A stretch of DNA of 24,054 nucleotides from an uncultured Eubacterium sp. (GTDB taxonomy: Bacteria > Bacillota > Clostridia > Lachnospirales > Lachnospiraceae): NCBI GenBank assembly GCA_958446835.1, contig CAUCXT010000037.1:1-24054 (forward strand). The letters run 5' to 3'. How positions within the stretch are numbered: position 1 is the stretch's first letter; each line of letters opens with the position of its first letter. The position numbers and the translations under genes were made by a program. A model generated the notes under the pieces. That model was not told where the DNA came from, did no database searches, and worked only from the letters and a program-made list of their open reading frames with translations. Of this stretch, positions 1-6,860 are shown piece after piece.

Positions 1-1302
1 CCCGCTGCTGTCTGTGTAGGTGAGTACAGCCCTGCCGTCCGTGTCGTAGACCGGGACATCGGAGAGCTTTATTGTGCCGTCGCTCTTGTAAATGAAGTTT
101 CCGGAGCTGTCAAGCTCAGGAGCGTACCAGCCTAAGAAGGAGTAGCCCGGTCGGGTCGGAGCTTTGACTGAGGCAGTACCGTATGGTGTGGCTGCCTGTG
201 GTGCAGCAACATCAATATCTGAGTACCATCTTCTTTTGCTTTTATCACCATACCACGTATAGAGCTTACCTTTACTACTGCCGTTATATACCTGCATATT
301 ATAGACAGAACCATCTGCAAGCGTTCCTCCGTTTGCATCAAAGTCAAGTGAATGGTAAAACACAAGACCGATGAGCGCATAGACATGTGTACCATAACCA
401 TTCGGCACACCGGCGGCCTGCTGGTTCCTGTGGTTATTTGCTGCGGCTGACTTATCATTCTTTGTTATATCATAGAACCCTCCGTCTGCACCCACCATCT
501 TTGTTCCCTCTATCAGGTAAAGAAACTGCTGTCCATTCCCACCATACTTCTGGGTCATGACAAAAGACTTCTTATCCTGGAATGCTTCATGGTCACCGAC
601 TGTCTCCCACGTCTGCTGGCTGAGCGCAAGATTTATGGTCGGATAACACATACCCTTGAAGTCAAACCAGCCAATGTCACCATCCGTTCCGGGTATCACA
701 TGTTCACTATCATTCGGGTCTTCGATGTACGCATCCTTAAGCTTTGTAATTGATTCATCATACTCACCTACCCAGTACATCCTGACATGGTCTTCTCTAA
801 GCCCCGGGTATTTGGCACGCTCACTGTCACTGTAGTGTGTAATCTCCGGCTGTGTTATGACAGCGTAATCAACCTGCTCACTCTCGGCATAGGACATCTC
901 GTATTCATAGATGTACTTGTTGGCGTCGATGAGTGCGGTGCCGGCGGCGTAGTCATTGTTGACACGAGGGGTACGTGTAATCGTCTTTACAGCAGACGTC
1001 CCATTTTTATTGTTTTTACTATCATCCTTCCATTCTTCTCTATCCTGCTTAATCGCCTCACTGCTTAGGACATGATTACCATTACTATCATAATGCTTTG
1101 AATACTCAGGGTCTTTTTTGTCTTTGTGGTAGCATTTCATAAGTTCAATGGTTATCGTTGCAGCTGGTCGATATGTTCCATCTTCAGGGTTGCCAGTATT
1201 CCAGAATGCTGAAACATTCTCAATGCCAACACCTGTCACCATAAGTACTACTGTAAGAAACAATGCGAGTATTCTTATTGTTGTTTTTCTTTTCCTTTTC
1301 AT
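1..1302 (-). CDS. Secreted surface protein with Listeria-Bacteroides-type repeat (3' end outside window)
   Basis: The frame is open from an ATG at 1302 to the window edge (434 codons), so the C-terminus is missing. AGGAGG lies 8 bases before the ATG. The N-terminus is a clear signal peptide: a Lys/Arg-rich start, a hydrophobic core at residues 10-25, and a likely cut after ENVSA near residue 32. The middle is acidic and shows no domain I recognise. Near the visible end there is an FDANGG motif, followed by APTRPGYSFLGWY; this pairing is the signature of the Listeria-Bacteroides repeat (InlB B-repeat/Flg_new), found in Firmicute surface adhesins. Such proteins usually continue into more repeats and a wall anchor, which would lie beyond position 1. 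A role in adhesion is inferred. It reads as cargo lying outside the transfer array. Confidence 0.85.
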   Translation of the reverse strand, partial: MKRKRKTTIRILALFLTVVLMVTGVGIENVSAFWNTGNPEDGTYRPAATITIELMKCYHKDKKDPEYSKHYDSNGNHVLSSEAIKQDREEWKDDSKNNKNGTSAVKTITRTPRVNNDYAAGTALIDANKYIYEYEMSYAESEQVDYAVITQPEITHYSDSERAKYPGLREDHVRMYWVGEYDESITKLKDAYIEDPNDSEHVIPGTDGDIGWFDFKGMCYPTINLALSQQTWETVGDHEAFQDKKSFVMTQKYGGNGQQFLYLIEGTKMVGADGGFYDITKNDKSAAANNHRNQQAAGVPNGYGTHVYALIGLVFYHSLDFDANGGTLADGSVYNMQVYNGSSKGKLYTWYGDKSKRRWYSDIDVAAPQAATPYGTASVKAPTRPGYSFLGWYAPELDSSGNFIYKSDGTIKLSDVPVYDTDGRAVLTYTDSSG

Positions 1303-1333
1303 TGAATTATTCCTCCTTACTTTGAAATTTTTT

Positions 1334-1368
1334 GTTTGTCATATAAAGTTTGTCATATAAGATATGAC
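1334..1368. repeat. Direct repeat plus inverted repeat upstream of the surface-protein gene
   Basis: GTTTGTCATATAA occurs twice in tandem (1334-1346 and 1348-1360), and the second copy runs into GTCATAT-aag-ATATGAC at 1352-1368. The cluster sits 32-66 bases upstream of the ATG at 1302, where a promoter or regulator site would be expected. I see no convincing -35/-10 pair nearby. An operator role is inferred. Confidence 0.45.
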
Positions 1369-1383
1369 AGAAGTGTTTGACGC

Positions 1384-1422
1384 ATAATAAAAAGACGTGT
1401 GTAAACTATTTACATACGTCTT
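1384..1422 (-). terminator. Rho-independent terminator of the lipoprotein gene
   Basis: Read on the minus strand, a stem built from AAGACGT and ACGTCTT (31-base hairpin, 1392-1422) is followed by a TTTTTATTAT tract. It lies 31 bases beyond the stop codon of the lipoprotein gene at 1453. The hairpin is a diverged copy of the one at 2820-2850. Confidence 0.85.
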
Positions 1423-1452
1423 AAATACAAAAGAGCTATTTGATTTATTTAA

Positions 1453-2682
1453 CTATTTATACAGATAGCCATGATATATATGACCTTCTGCATAAATTCC
1501 TACAAACTCCATAGTAGCATTATAATCGAAATCCCAACAGCCATCTGCATATGAATCCCAGGGAAATTGTCCCGGATCAAAGTACGCTTCCAGCGACCCA
1601 TCATCCTGTGCTCCCGTAGCCACATTAAGCGGTATCCCCGGGTGCTCGTCATACCAGCTAGGCAGTGACTTCTTGGTTCCCTCAGCGGTAACGGTATCAG
1701 TCGCACCGCATACGGAGCAGGTGGCTGTCTTGGTGCCGTCCTTCTCGGTAGTGGCATCGTCATTGTAGATGTAATCACCGAAGCTGTGCGCAATGACAGG
1801 AACCGCCTCTGTGTAGGAGCTGCCGCATGAACAGGTATAGGTCTTGACACCTTCCTCTGCACAGGTGGCTGCCTTTGTTACTACGGCTGTGTAATTATGT
1901 ACGTGCGCTATCTTGGTTCCGGCTGCTGTCCTTGTGTCCTTTGCACCGCATATAGTGCAGGCTGCCGTCTCTGTGCCGTCAGCTGCTTCCGTGGCATCGT
2001 TGTTATAAACGTATGCTACGAAGACATGTCCTGCTGCAGAAATTGCTTCTGTATAAGAATCACCACAGGAACACCTGAAGGTCTTAACTCCCTCTGCCGT
2101 GCAGGTTGGCTGCTTTGTGATGGTGGCAGTGTAGTTATGGGTGTGCGCCTGTGTTGTTGGTTCGGTCGGCTTCTCTGTCTGTTTTTCTGTTGCTTTCTCA
2201 GTAGGCGCCTGGGTTGCGGCTGTTGTGGACTCCGTTACCTTTGATGTTGTAGTCTCGGTTACGGTTGCAGCTGCCTTTGAGGTCTCGGCATTAGTTGTTG
2301 CGGCTGTTGTCACAGAGCTGTCGCTGCCCGCCTTTGTGGTCTTTTCGCTATCCTTAAAGGCTTCGCCTGATACGTCACCTTTGCCGGATTTTTCGGTGGC
2401 ATCAGATTCCTTTGTGCCGGTATCTTTGCCTGCACCGGTATCCTTTGAGGCATTGCCACTTTCCTTTGTAGTCCCAGTTTCCTTAGTATTGCCGCTCTTA
2501 TTTGTGGTGCTGTCCTGCTTTGTGGATGCAGCCTCAGTGCTTGTCGATGTGCCGGCTGGCAGCTCCGTACCCACCGGAAGGGTATCTACAGGGGCGAATG
2601 TTTTGCTGCAGGCGGCGGTCATAAGGGTTACGGATGTTATGACTGCGGCTGTCATAAGGCGGTTGAAGCTATATCTTCTCAT
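1453..2682 (-). CDS. Lipoprotein with Ser/Thr-rich stalk and two Cys-rich 80-residue repeats
   Basis: 409 residues. The N-terminus is a lipoprotein signal peptide with lipobox TLMTAAC, so Cys25 would be lipidated and the protein held on the outer face of the membrane. Residues 35-180 are a low-complexity stalk of Thr, Ser, Lys and Glu. Residues 181-260 and 261-339 are two tandem repeats of about 80 residues. Each has HNYTA, then a single Cys, a CSCG motif and a CxxCGA motif, spaced like a metal- or disulfide-stabilised module. The C-terminal 70 residues are rich in Trp, Tyr and Asp and may be the functional head. AAAGG lies about 8 bases before the ATG. I do not recognise a named family; a surface-binding role is inferred. 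The gene is monocistronic between two similar terminators. Confidence 0.85.
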   Translation of the reverse strand: MRRYSFNRLMTAAVITSVTLMTAACSKTFAPVDTLPVGTELPAGTSTSTEAASTKQDSTTNKSGNTKETGTTKESGNASKDTGAGKDTGTKESDATEKSGKGDVSGEAFKDSEKTTKAGSDSSVTTAATTNAETSKAAATVTETTTSKVTESTTAATQAPTEKATEKQTEKPTEPTTQAHTHNYTATITKQPTCTAEGVKTFRCSCGDSYTEAISAAGHVFVAYVYNNDATEAADGTETAACTICGAKDTRTAAGTKIAHVHNYTAVVTKAATCAEEGVKTYTCSCGSSYTEAVPVIAHSFGDYIYNDDATTEKDGTKTATCSVCGATDTVTAEGTKKSLPSWYDEHPGIPLNVATGAQDDGSLEAYFDPGQFPWDSYADGCWDFDYNATMEFVGIYAEGHIYHGYLYK

Positions 2683-2732
2683 ATCTAATACCTTCTTTCT
2701 TTCGCTTTATGTATATTTTCTTCTATGAGTAT

Positions 2733-2738
2733 ATTATA
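2733..2738 (-). promoter_or_regulatory. Possible -10 box for the lipoprotein gene
   Basis: A perfect TATAAT on the minus strand lies about 50 bases upstream of the ATG at 2682. The matching -35 is weak (TTGTAG at a 20-base spacing), so this is a tentative promoter. Confidence 0.35.
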
Positions 2739-2760
2739 ACGTATAATTACAAATTCCGCT

Positions 2761-2792
2761 ACAAAAATAGTGTATACATTTTTGCTATTTTG
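2761..2792. repeat. Imperfect inverted repeat upstream of the lipoprotein promoter
   Basis: ACAAAAATAG and CTATTTTGT are near-complementary arms about 14 bases apart, upstream of the possible -10 box. It could be an operator. The 2683-2925 gap otherwise holds only this, the possible -10 box and the terminator at 2820. Confidence 0.3.
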
Positions 2793-2811
2793 TCGACATT
2801 TCATCTATTAA

Positions 2812-2850
2812 CAAATAAAAAGGCGTATGCAATCTGTTTACATACGCCTT
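2812..2850 (-). terminator. Rho-independent terminator of the Panacea cassette
   Basis: On the minus strand a 10-bp stem, AAGGCGTATG with CATACGCCTT (2820-2850), is followed by TTTTTATTTG. It lies about 75 bases after the stop of the small partner gene (2926). Relative to the hairpin at 1392-1422 it differs at 6 of 31 bases, and one pair of differences is compensatory in the stem. Confidence 0.85.
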
Positions 2851-2925
2851 AATTAGATATTAGAAAATCTTTATTTGTCTGGTATTAATCAAATCATGAT
2901 TTCTGTTTTACTGTTGTTAATTTAA

Positions 2926-3261
2926 TTATTGTAGCATTCCTTTAATTCGCGCCAACTCTGCAGCATCCAAAGTTCGTCCAGAATTCAAAACTTGTAGATT
3001 TCCCCAGTCAGCGCTTTCGATTCTTGTCAACGAATCTAATTTGACAAATGATGGCTTTTTAAACGGAGGATCATAGGTTCTTAATCTTTCATTCGATGAG
3101 AATGCAAGTTTTCGCTCTTTCCCTTTTATAGACGAAACATTTAACACTTCCATATAATCTTGTTCTACAGTGACAATTAAATAAGTTCTATCATATGAAG
3201 GAAATTCTCCATCAACAAATCTTATCTTTCCAAGAACACCTTGACCTTCAACAAAATTCAT
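2926..3261 (-). CDS. Small partner of the Panacea protein; candidate toxin
   Basis: 111 residues from the ATG at 3261, which overlaps the TGA of the upstream gene as TGATG, so translation is probably coupled; a TTG at 3264 is a less likely start. The sequence opens with a beta-strand pattern (GKIRFVDG, then DRTYLIVTVEQ, then YMEVLNVSSIKGKE), followed by LRTYDPPFKKPSFVKLDSLTRI. This layout resembles PemK/MazF-like SH3-barrel endoribonuclease toxins, but the match is by eye and weak. No transmembrane segment or signal peptide is visible. The strongest argument for a toxin is the position: Panacea antitoxins are known to neutralise many unrelated toxins encoded beside them. It could instead be a non-toxic accessory protein. 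Confidence 0.7.
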   Translation of the reverse strand: MNFVEGQGVLGKIRFVDGEFPSYDRTYLIVTVEQDYMEVLNVSSIKGKERKLAFSSNERLRTYDPPFKKPSFVKLDSLTRIESADWGNLQVLNSGRTLDAAELARIKGMLQ

Positions 3262-3914
3262 CAATAAATCACCAGCCTTCCATTATCCAGATAGACACTG
3301 TATGTGTCATCATCAGCCGATAATGAAAAGCTTTCTAATCTGTCAATCATATCGTCTGTCAATGAAAAACCGTCAAAATAAAAAGTCACACCATTTATCG
3401 TCTCACTTGAGGTTACATCGCTAGATGTTTCTCTGTAAGCAGAGATTATTTCACGCATTTTCTCTAAATCCGAATGCTGTGACATCATATCAACAACCGA
3501 CATCTCTTTATTATGATAACCAGTATTACTAGTACCATTTTCAAATGCCAATTTCCAAAAATCAAAAGTGTGGTTGATATCAGACAATTCTTTAGCAGAA
3601 GCACAACCAAATATTTCCATTACAAGATTCAGTACCTCATACTCTTTCTCTGAAAAATCCGGCTGGTAAAATTCACTATCTCTTTTAAAGCCAGCATAGT
3701 CATTCTTATATCTTAATCGGACTTTTTCAATAACACATCCATTCGTAAAAGCCAATACCGGATCATTAAACAATGGTTCACCATATTCTGCAATATTTGC
3801 AAAATCTGCCAAAACTAATAATTTTTGCAATTTCATATTGCCATCATATGTGTTCGGTCTGGAATCAGCACCATTCTTTATGAAAAACTTTGCAAAATCA
3901 TACACATCTCTCAT
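3261..3914 (-). CDS. Panacea-domain (DUF4065, GepA/SocA-like) antitoxin candidate
   Basis: 217 residues from the ATG at 3914, chosen because AAGGAGG lies 8 bases before it; a TTG at 3965 would add 17 residues that look unrelated. The N-terminal 150 residues show the Panacea/DUF4065 pattern: DVYDFAKFFI, then MKLQKLLVLADF at 27-38, YGEPLFNDP at 44-52 and a following AFTNGCVIEKVRLRYK segment, which corresponds to the family's conserved GPV-x-P-x-Y region. The last 60 residues are a separate small beta-rich domain. Known family members are antitoxins or proteolysis adaptors of toxin-antitoxin systems. Here the gene precedes and overlaps a 111-residue partner and has its own promoter and operator candidate, which fits an autoregulated addiction module for the element. 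Confidence 0.8.
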   Translation of the reverse strand: MRDVYDFAKFFIKNGADSRPNTYDGNMKLQKLLVLADFANIAEYGEPLFNDPVLAFTNGCVIEKVRLRYKNDYAGFKRDSEFYQPDFSEKEYEVLNLVMEIFGCASAKELSDINHTFDFWKLAFENGTSNTGYHNKEMSVVDMMSQHSDLEKMREIISAYRETSSDVTSSETINGVTFYFDGFSLTDDMIDRLESFSLSADDDTYSVYLDNGRLVIY

Positions 3915-3940
3915 TTTGGATACCCTCCTTAAAATAATAT

Positions 3941-3960
3941 TCACTTCATAACTGAAGTGA
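3941..3960. promoter_or_regulatory. Palindromic operator candidate of the Panacea cassette
   Basis: TCACTTCA-taac-TGAAGTGA has perfect 8-bp arms. It lies between the predicted transcription start (near 3991) and the start codon at 3914. That is a typical place for an autoregulatory operator of a toxin-antitoxin pair; the role is inferred. Confidence 0.55.
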
Positions 3961-3997
3961 CCCAAAGACCGAACATGATTATTGATGCGCTATATAC

Positions 3998-4026
3998 ATT
4001 ATATTCAGCCATAGTGTCTTCGTCAA
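3998..4026 (-). promoter_or_regulatory. Sigma-A-type promoter of the Panacea cassette
   Basis: On the minus strand TTGACG (4021-4026) is followed by a 17-base spacer and a perfect TATAAT (3998-4003). Spacing and boxes are near consensus, and the next minus-strand gene is the Panacea gene 84 bases downstream. Confidence 0.75.
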
Positions 4027-4130
4027 TATCTATTTATTGACACCAATATATTCAGCAATTTTGTTTTTATATCCCTAATACTATAATTACACACAAAAGG
4101 CTGCAAAACTTCTTCATTATATCAGTTTGC

Positions 4131-4158
4131 TTGACAAAAATCTATCAAGTAGTATAAT
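4131..4158 (+). promoter_or_regulatory. Strong sigma-A-type promoter of the orphan leader transcript
   Basis: Perfect TTGACA (4131-4136), a 16-base spacer and perfect TATAAT (4153-4158) on the plus strand. It would start a transcript near 4165 that runs to the terminator at 4281-4310. Confidence 0.8.
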
Positions 4159-4164
4159 GATAAC

Positions 4165-4310
4165 TCGAGCAAATAAAATAAGTCCATTACAAACACCAGC
4201 CTTATCGTGACATTACAATCTGACTAATTGTGTATGCCTTAAAAAATACAAAAGGAAAGAGGTTCGTATGGCAGGAGAAAAGCATCGTAGAAATACGGTG
4301 CTTTTTTTCT
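4165..4310 (+). ncRNA. Predicted short transcript: leader or attenuator RNA without a downstream gene
   Basis: A consensus promoter and a rho-independent terminator define an RNA of about 145 nt. It contains a roughly 100-nt leader and the beginning of a 29-codon ORF whose codons overlap the terminator stem. Promoter, leader, small ORF and overlapping terminator together resemble the attenuators upstream of inducible antibiotic-resistance genes in Firmicutes. Here no plus-strand gene follows; the next genes converge from the other side. It may therefore be a relic of a lost gene, or an independent small RNA. The 3966-4446 gap holds this unit, the divergent Panacea promoter and small inverted repeats. 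Confidence 0.5.
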
Positions 4311-4357
4311 TATGTATGACTTTGACATGCTCTTTTTTACTCCATATCCTATTATAA
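4268..4357 (+). CDS. 29-residue small protein or leader peptide overlapping a terminator
   Basis: ATG at 4268 is preceded by GGAAAGAGG at 5 bases, a good ribosome binding site. The peptide starts MAGEKHRRNT and continues as a hydrophobic, Cys-containing segment (VLFFLCMTLTCSFLLHILL), so it could be a leader peptide or a small membrane protein. The terminator (4281-4310) lies inside the coding region, so full translation needs readthrough. A coding function is uncertain. Confidence 0.4.
   Translation: MAGEKHRRNTVLFFLCMTLTCSFLLHILL
4281..4310 (+). terminator. Rho-independent terminator inside the small ORF
   Basis: AGCATCGTA-gaaa-TACGGTGCT forms a 9-bp stem with one G-U pair and a GAAA loop, followed by seven T residues. 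It acts on the plus strand. Confidence 0.85.
4322..4350 (+). promoter_or_regulatory. Possible second plus-strand promoter
   Basis: TTGACA (4322-4327), a 17-base spacer and TATCCT (4345-4350) lie just beyond the terminator. There is no gene downstream on this strand, so it would only make RNA antisense to the end of the pilus genes. Low confidence. Confidence 0.3.
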
Positions 4358-4383
4358 TTTAAGACGTATCAATATTCAGTTGT

Positions 4384-4448
4384 CAAGGAACCCTTGCAGT
4401 AACATACACTGCATAATTCAAAACGCAGAGGTGAACTGAGTTCACCTC
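4384..4448 (-). terminator. Weak terminator and cluster of small hairpins at the end of the long array
   Basis: GAGGTGAAC-tga-GTTCACCTC (4428-4448) overlaps the last stop codon of the array and on the minus strand is followed by the short T-run of TGCGTTTTGAA. Beyond it lie two more 5-bp hairpins (4396-4412 and 4384-4396). Together they may end transcription, though none has a strong T tract. Confidence 0.5.
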
Positions 4449-5043
4449 AGGATAAATACTTCCATAAAAACATTACAAAATATGTGAGCGTCATAGCTGG
4501 AACATACGCACCCTTGTACAATAAGTTCTGATGTCTCAGCTTCCTTATCACATTTTTAAACCCCATATACAAGGCAAATACCACACAGGTAATAAGCATG
4601 TAGTACACTATGAACGCATCCGGGGACAGTCTATGGTTATATGAATCAAGCATGACCACAAGAAAAATCTCCATGTCACCGTCAGCAAAAGTGCCCATGA
4701 ACATTGATATAGCCACAATTATGACCGTCGGTAAAATCAATGTGCTCGGCCGGGTATAAAGGTACGTCCTGCCTGCCAGCATATATACTACTTCAATTAC
4801 AATCATAAGCCAGGTCATAATCGGAAATACATGCTGCTCTGTCATGTCTGTGTATGCCTGAAGAACCAGCAGCGCCCATGCAGCCATTTCACTACCCTTG
4901 AAAAGAAATGCGCCCATCAGCAGTGACACAATAGCCGCTGATTCACCGATAATGTTCTTCCTGATCAGCCCTTTTGTTACTCCTCTTAGCAGTAACAGTG
5001 ATGAAACCACTGCTACTGCTGTATTAAAAGCATAACCGGACAT
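4447..5043 (-). CDS. Prepilin peptidase, A24 family (CpaA/TadV type)
   Basis: 198 residues and about six membrane segments. A24 prepilin peptidases are membrane aspartic proteases that cut the leader from type IV and Flp prepilins. Their two catalytic aspartates are visible: Asp66 in AYTDMTEQHVF, at the position of the family's D-x-x-x-x-x-I/V-P motif, and Asp123 in FADGDMEIF, in place of GxGD. The first Gly of that motif is replaced here (ADGD). A final hydrophobic segment beginning YVPAMT matches the conserved C-terminal helix. It is the last gene of the long array, 5 bases after the CpaB-like gene, and its likely substrates are the Flp-like pilin and two pseudopilins encoded just upstream. 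The gene is short but within the range of CpaA/TadV. Confidence 0.8.
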   Translation of the reverse strand: MSGYAFNTAVAVVSSLLLLRGVTKGLIRKNIIGESAAIVSLLMGAFLFKGSEMAAWALLVLQAYTDMTEQHVFPIMTWLMIVIEVVYMLAGRTYLYTRPSTLILPTVIIVAISMFMGTFADGDMEIFLVVMLDSYNHRLSPDAFIVYYMLITCVVFALYMGFKNVIRKLRHQNLLYKGAYVPAMTLTYFVMFLWKYLS

Positions 5044-5048
5044 TCAAT

Positions 5049-5780
5049 TTACCTGTCGCTGTACTCATACAGGTATCTGCCGACACGCAGCGTGCCTTCC
5101 GCAATGGCTGTGTTAAACTCTTCTTCCTGTTCCGCCGGGATAACGATGTTGATAATCATTGTTGCAATGTCCGAATCTCCTTCCCCGGCAGCTTCACCTG
5201 ATGAGCTGAATGTCCTTGTCACATAAGCGTGACTGCATATATTTTTTGTCTGTGTGACCTTTTCACCATTAACCGTGTCCGTCCTGACAGACCATACATT
5301 GACATAATCTCCTGTTCTTAGGACGCCTCCTACAAACTGAGACAGGTTAGAGGCATTGAGTGATACCTCTATCGGATGTTCAATATCCTTTGTGCGCTCA
5401 TCCTGCGTTGACAGGCTGGATACTGTTATAATCTCATTATTCTGAATTACCCTGTCGGTTATATGTCCAAGAAGCTGTATATCCTGTGTAATGCAGCCAT
5501 CCGGTATTACAGATTCCGGTCTGTCCTCAAGCCTGAAATAATCCGATATATTAGCTTTCGTTATTTCAAGATTAGCCGGAACTTCTTTGACAGTAACGTA
5601 CACCTCTTTCCTGTCATCAGCATTGACAATCGATTTCTCAATGAAAATCAGGAGAACATAAAGCACTGCCGTAACAACAATGCAGTATAATACAACCTTT
5701 GCAGGTGTTCCGGCTTTAGGCTCCTTCAGCTTGCCGCTGTCATCATGTGTTTTTTCCCTTCTGTAAACAACTTTCTTCAT
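5049..5780 (-). CDS. cpaB: Flp pilus assembly protein CpaB/RcpC-like (SAF domain)
   Basis: 243 residues. A basic cytoplasmic N-terminus is followed by one membrane helix at 27-47 and an extracytoplasmic SAF-type domain at about 59-125, beginning VYVTVKEVPANLEITKANI and containing the family's turn at VIPDGCIT and a following LLGHITDRVIQNNEII strand. The rest is mixed beta structure. CpaB/RcpC proteins belong to Tad pilus machines; in diderms they contact the secretin, and in monoderms they probably act at the membrane-wall interface. AAAGG lies 8 bases before the ATG. The gene sits between the pseudopilin and prepilin peptidase genes, as in many tad loci. Confidence 0.8.
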   Translation of the reverse strand: MKKVVYRREKTHDDSGKLKEPKAGTPAKVVLYCIVVTAVLYVLLIFIEKSIVNADDRKEVYVTVKEVPANLEITKANISDYFRLEDRPESVIPDGCITQDIQLLGHITDRVIQNNEIITVSSLSTQDERTKDIEHPIEVSLNASNLSQFVGGVLRTGDYVNVWSVRTDTVNGEKVTQTKNICSHAYVTRTFSSSGEAAGEGDSDIATMIINIVIPAEQEEEFNTAIAEGTLRVGRYLYEYSDR

Positions 5781-5797
5781 CCTTCTTACCTTTCTAC

Positions 5798-6463
5798 TTA
5801 ATGCGCTATGCCTATAAGCCGCGTAAGCGTGTAGTTTTTCTCAAAATAATCTTCAGGCATTGCCACCAGCCACGATGCACGCGCAGCAAGTTTAAATTTG
5901 AATCCTATTTTTCCATATACAGACGTTTCCGTTATTTCCACGACCGAATCGTTGGCATTTACATAAACCGGCTCATTCAGGTTATGGCTTATGGCATAGC
6001 CTTGTCCATTGTTTAGCCCTATTTCCGTGATATAAAATCCATCTTCATTCTCTATGTAGTTATATACCCGGTATTCAAGAATGCTCACAGTCCCAACAAT
6101 GCCGTTATCAGTCATTGCGTTATATTCGTCATCCAGCCTCAGATTAGCTTTCAGACATTCCGTGAACAGTCTGTATGAATTGTCAAAACAACCATCCCAT
6201 ACAGACGGTTCATCCTCGTCCTGTATCATCACCCTGCCTGTCCTGCCAAACTCTGAATAGTTAATTACGCCCCCTGCCAAAAGTGAATCGGTAAGTGCCG
6301 TGTCTATGTTCTCATAATTGATTTGAATAAGCTGCCTTCGGTACATAAAGTTAGCCAGCAGCATAAGAAAACCTATTACCACAATACACAACGGAAGCAC
6401 TGCTATTCCATCCTTCTTTTTCTTAATACTTTGCCGTAGATGTCTGATAAATCCTGAACTCAT
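5798..6463 (-). CDS. TadE/TadG-like pseudopilin
   Basis: 221 residues from the ATG at 6463, preceded by GGGGAG at 9 bases; an upstream ATG at 6490 with GAGGAA is also possible. The N-terminus is basic (SIKKKKDG) and runs directly into one hydrophobic helix (IAVLPLCIVVIGFLMLLANF), the layout of TadE/TadG minor pilins. The remainder is extracytoplasmic and soluble, without Cys residues apart from two near GCFDNSYRLFTEC. Pseudopilins are needed for Flp pilus biogenesis and are processed by the prepilin peptidase. The gene overlaps the preceding pseudopilin gene by 41 bases. Family membership is inferred from topology and context more than from sequence. Confidence 0.65.
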   Translation of the reverse strand: MSSGFIRHLRQSIKKKKDGIAVLPLCIVVIGFLMLLANFMYRRQLIQINYENIDTALTDSLLAGGVINYSEFGRTGRVMIQDEDEPSVWDGCFDNSYRLFTECLKANLRLDDEYNAMTDNGIVGTVSILEYRVYNYIENEDGFYITEIGLNNGQGYAISHNLNEPVYVNANDSVVEITETSVYGKIGFKFKLAARASWLVAMPEDYFEKNYTLTRLIGIAH

Positions 6464-6845
6464 TTGTGCTGTCTCCCCGTATAAACTCATACAGATTCCT
6501 CATGCCTACAATATTATCGACCTTAATGCGTCCTGTCACAGACAGCACAACAATGTTGCCATATCCTGCCGGAGACATTGTTGTTCCCTGAAATGATATC
6601 TGCTCAACGCCGATATCATTAAGCTGCTGTGTAAGTGAATCTTTTGCAGATAATGACAGATAACCTTCTGCCTCCATCTGCATGATGAAGCTTCTCTCTA
6701 TTCGCTTTTTTTCGATTGCAAGGTCAAGATTGGAATACATTTTGATAGAGTATACAATTACTGCCATCAGTATCAGTATTGTGATTATGCAGTCAACAAA
6801 GCTTCCTATCGCATTTTTCTTCTTTAATAAATATCTGCTCTTCAT
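6423..6845 (-). CDS. TadE/TadF-like pseudopilin
   Basis: 140 residues. A basic start (MKSRYLLKKKNAIGSF) leads into one hydrophobic helix at 15-37, then a short extracytoplasmic domain that includes a VVLSVTGRIKV strand. This matches the shape of TadE/TadF minor pilins. The ribosome binding site is poor, and the start codon is 15 bases after the stop of the Flp-like pilin gene, so it probably depends on translation of that gene. Its partner is likely the following pseudopilin. A specific subtype cannot be assigned. Confidence 0.65.
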   Translation of the reverse strand: MKSRYLLKKKNAIGSFVDCIITILILMAVIVYSIKMYSNLDLAIEKKRIERSFIMQMEAEGYLSLSAKDSLTQQLNDIGVEQISFQGTTMSPAGYGNIVVLSVTGRIKVDNIVGMRNLYEFIRGDSTNEFRIYQTSTAKY

Positions 6846-6860
6846 ATTCTCACATCTTTA

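Noticed and set aside
132..458. A 108-codon minus-strand frame at the window start
   Set aside because: It is a different frame within the surface-protein gene, which has the signal peptide and the FDANGG repeat in the main frame.
1334..1360. The start of a CRISPR or tandem array
   Set aside because: Only two 13-base copies, one base apart, with no spacers and no cas genes nearby.
2141..2728. A 195-codon plus-strand open frame rich in Val, Ser and Ala
   Set aside because: It is antisense to the Thr/Ser/Lys-rich stalk of the lipoprotein. The minus-strand frame has the signal peptide, repeats, ribosome binding site and terminator.
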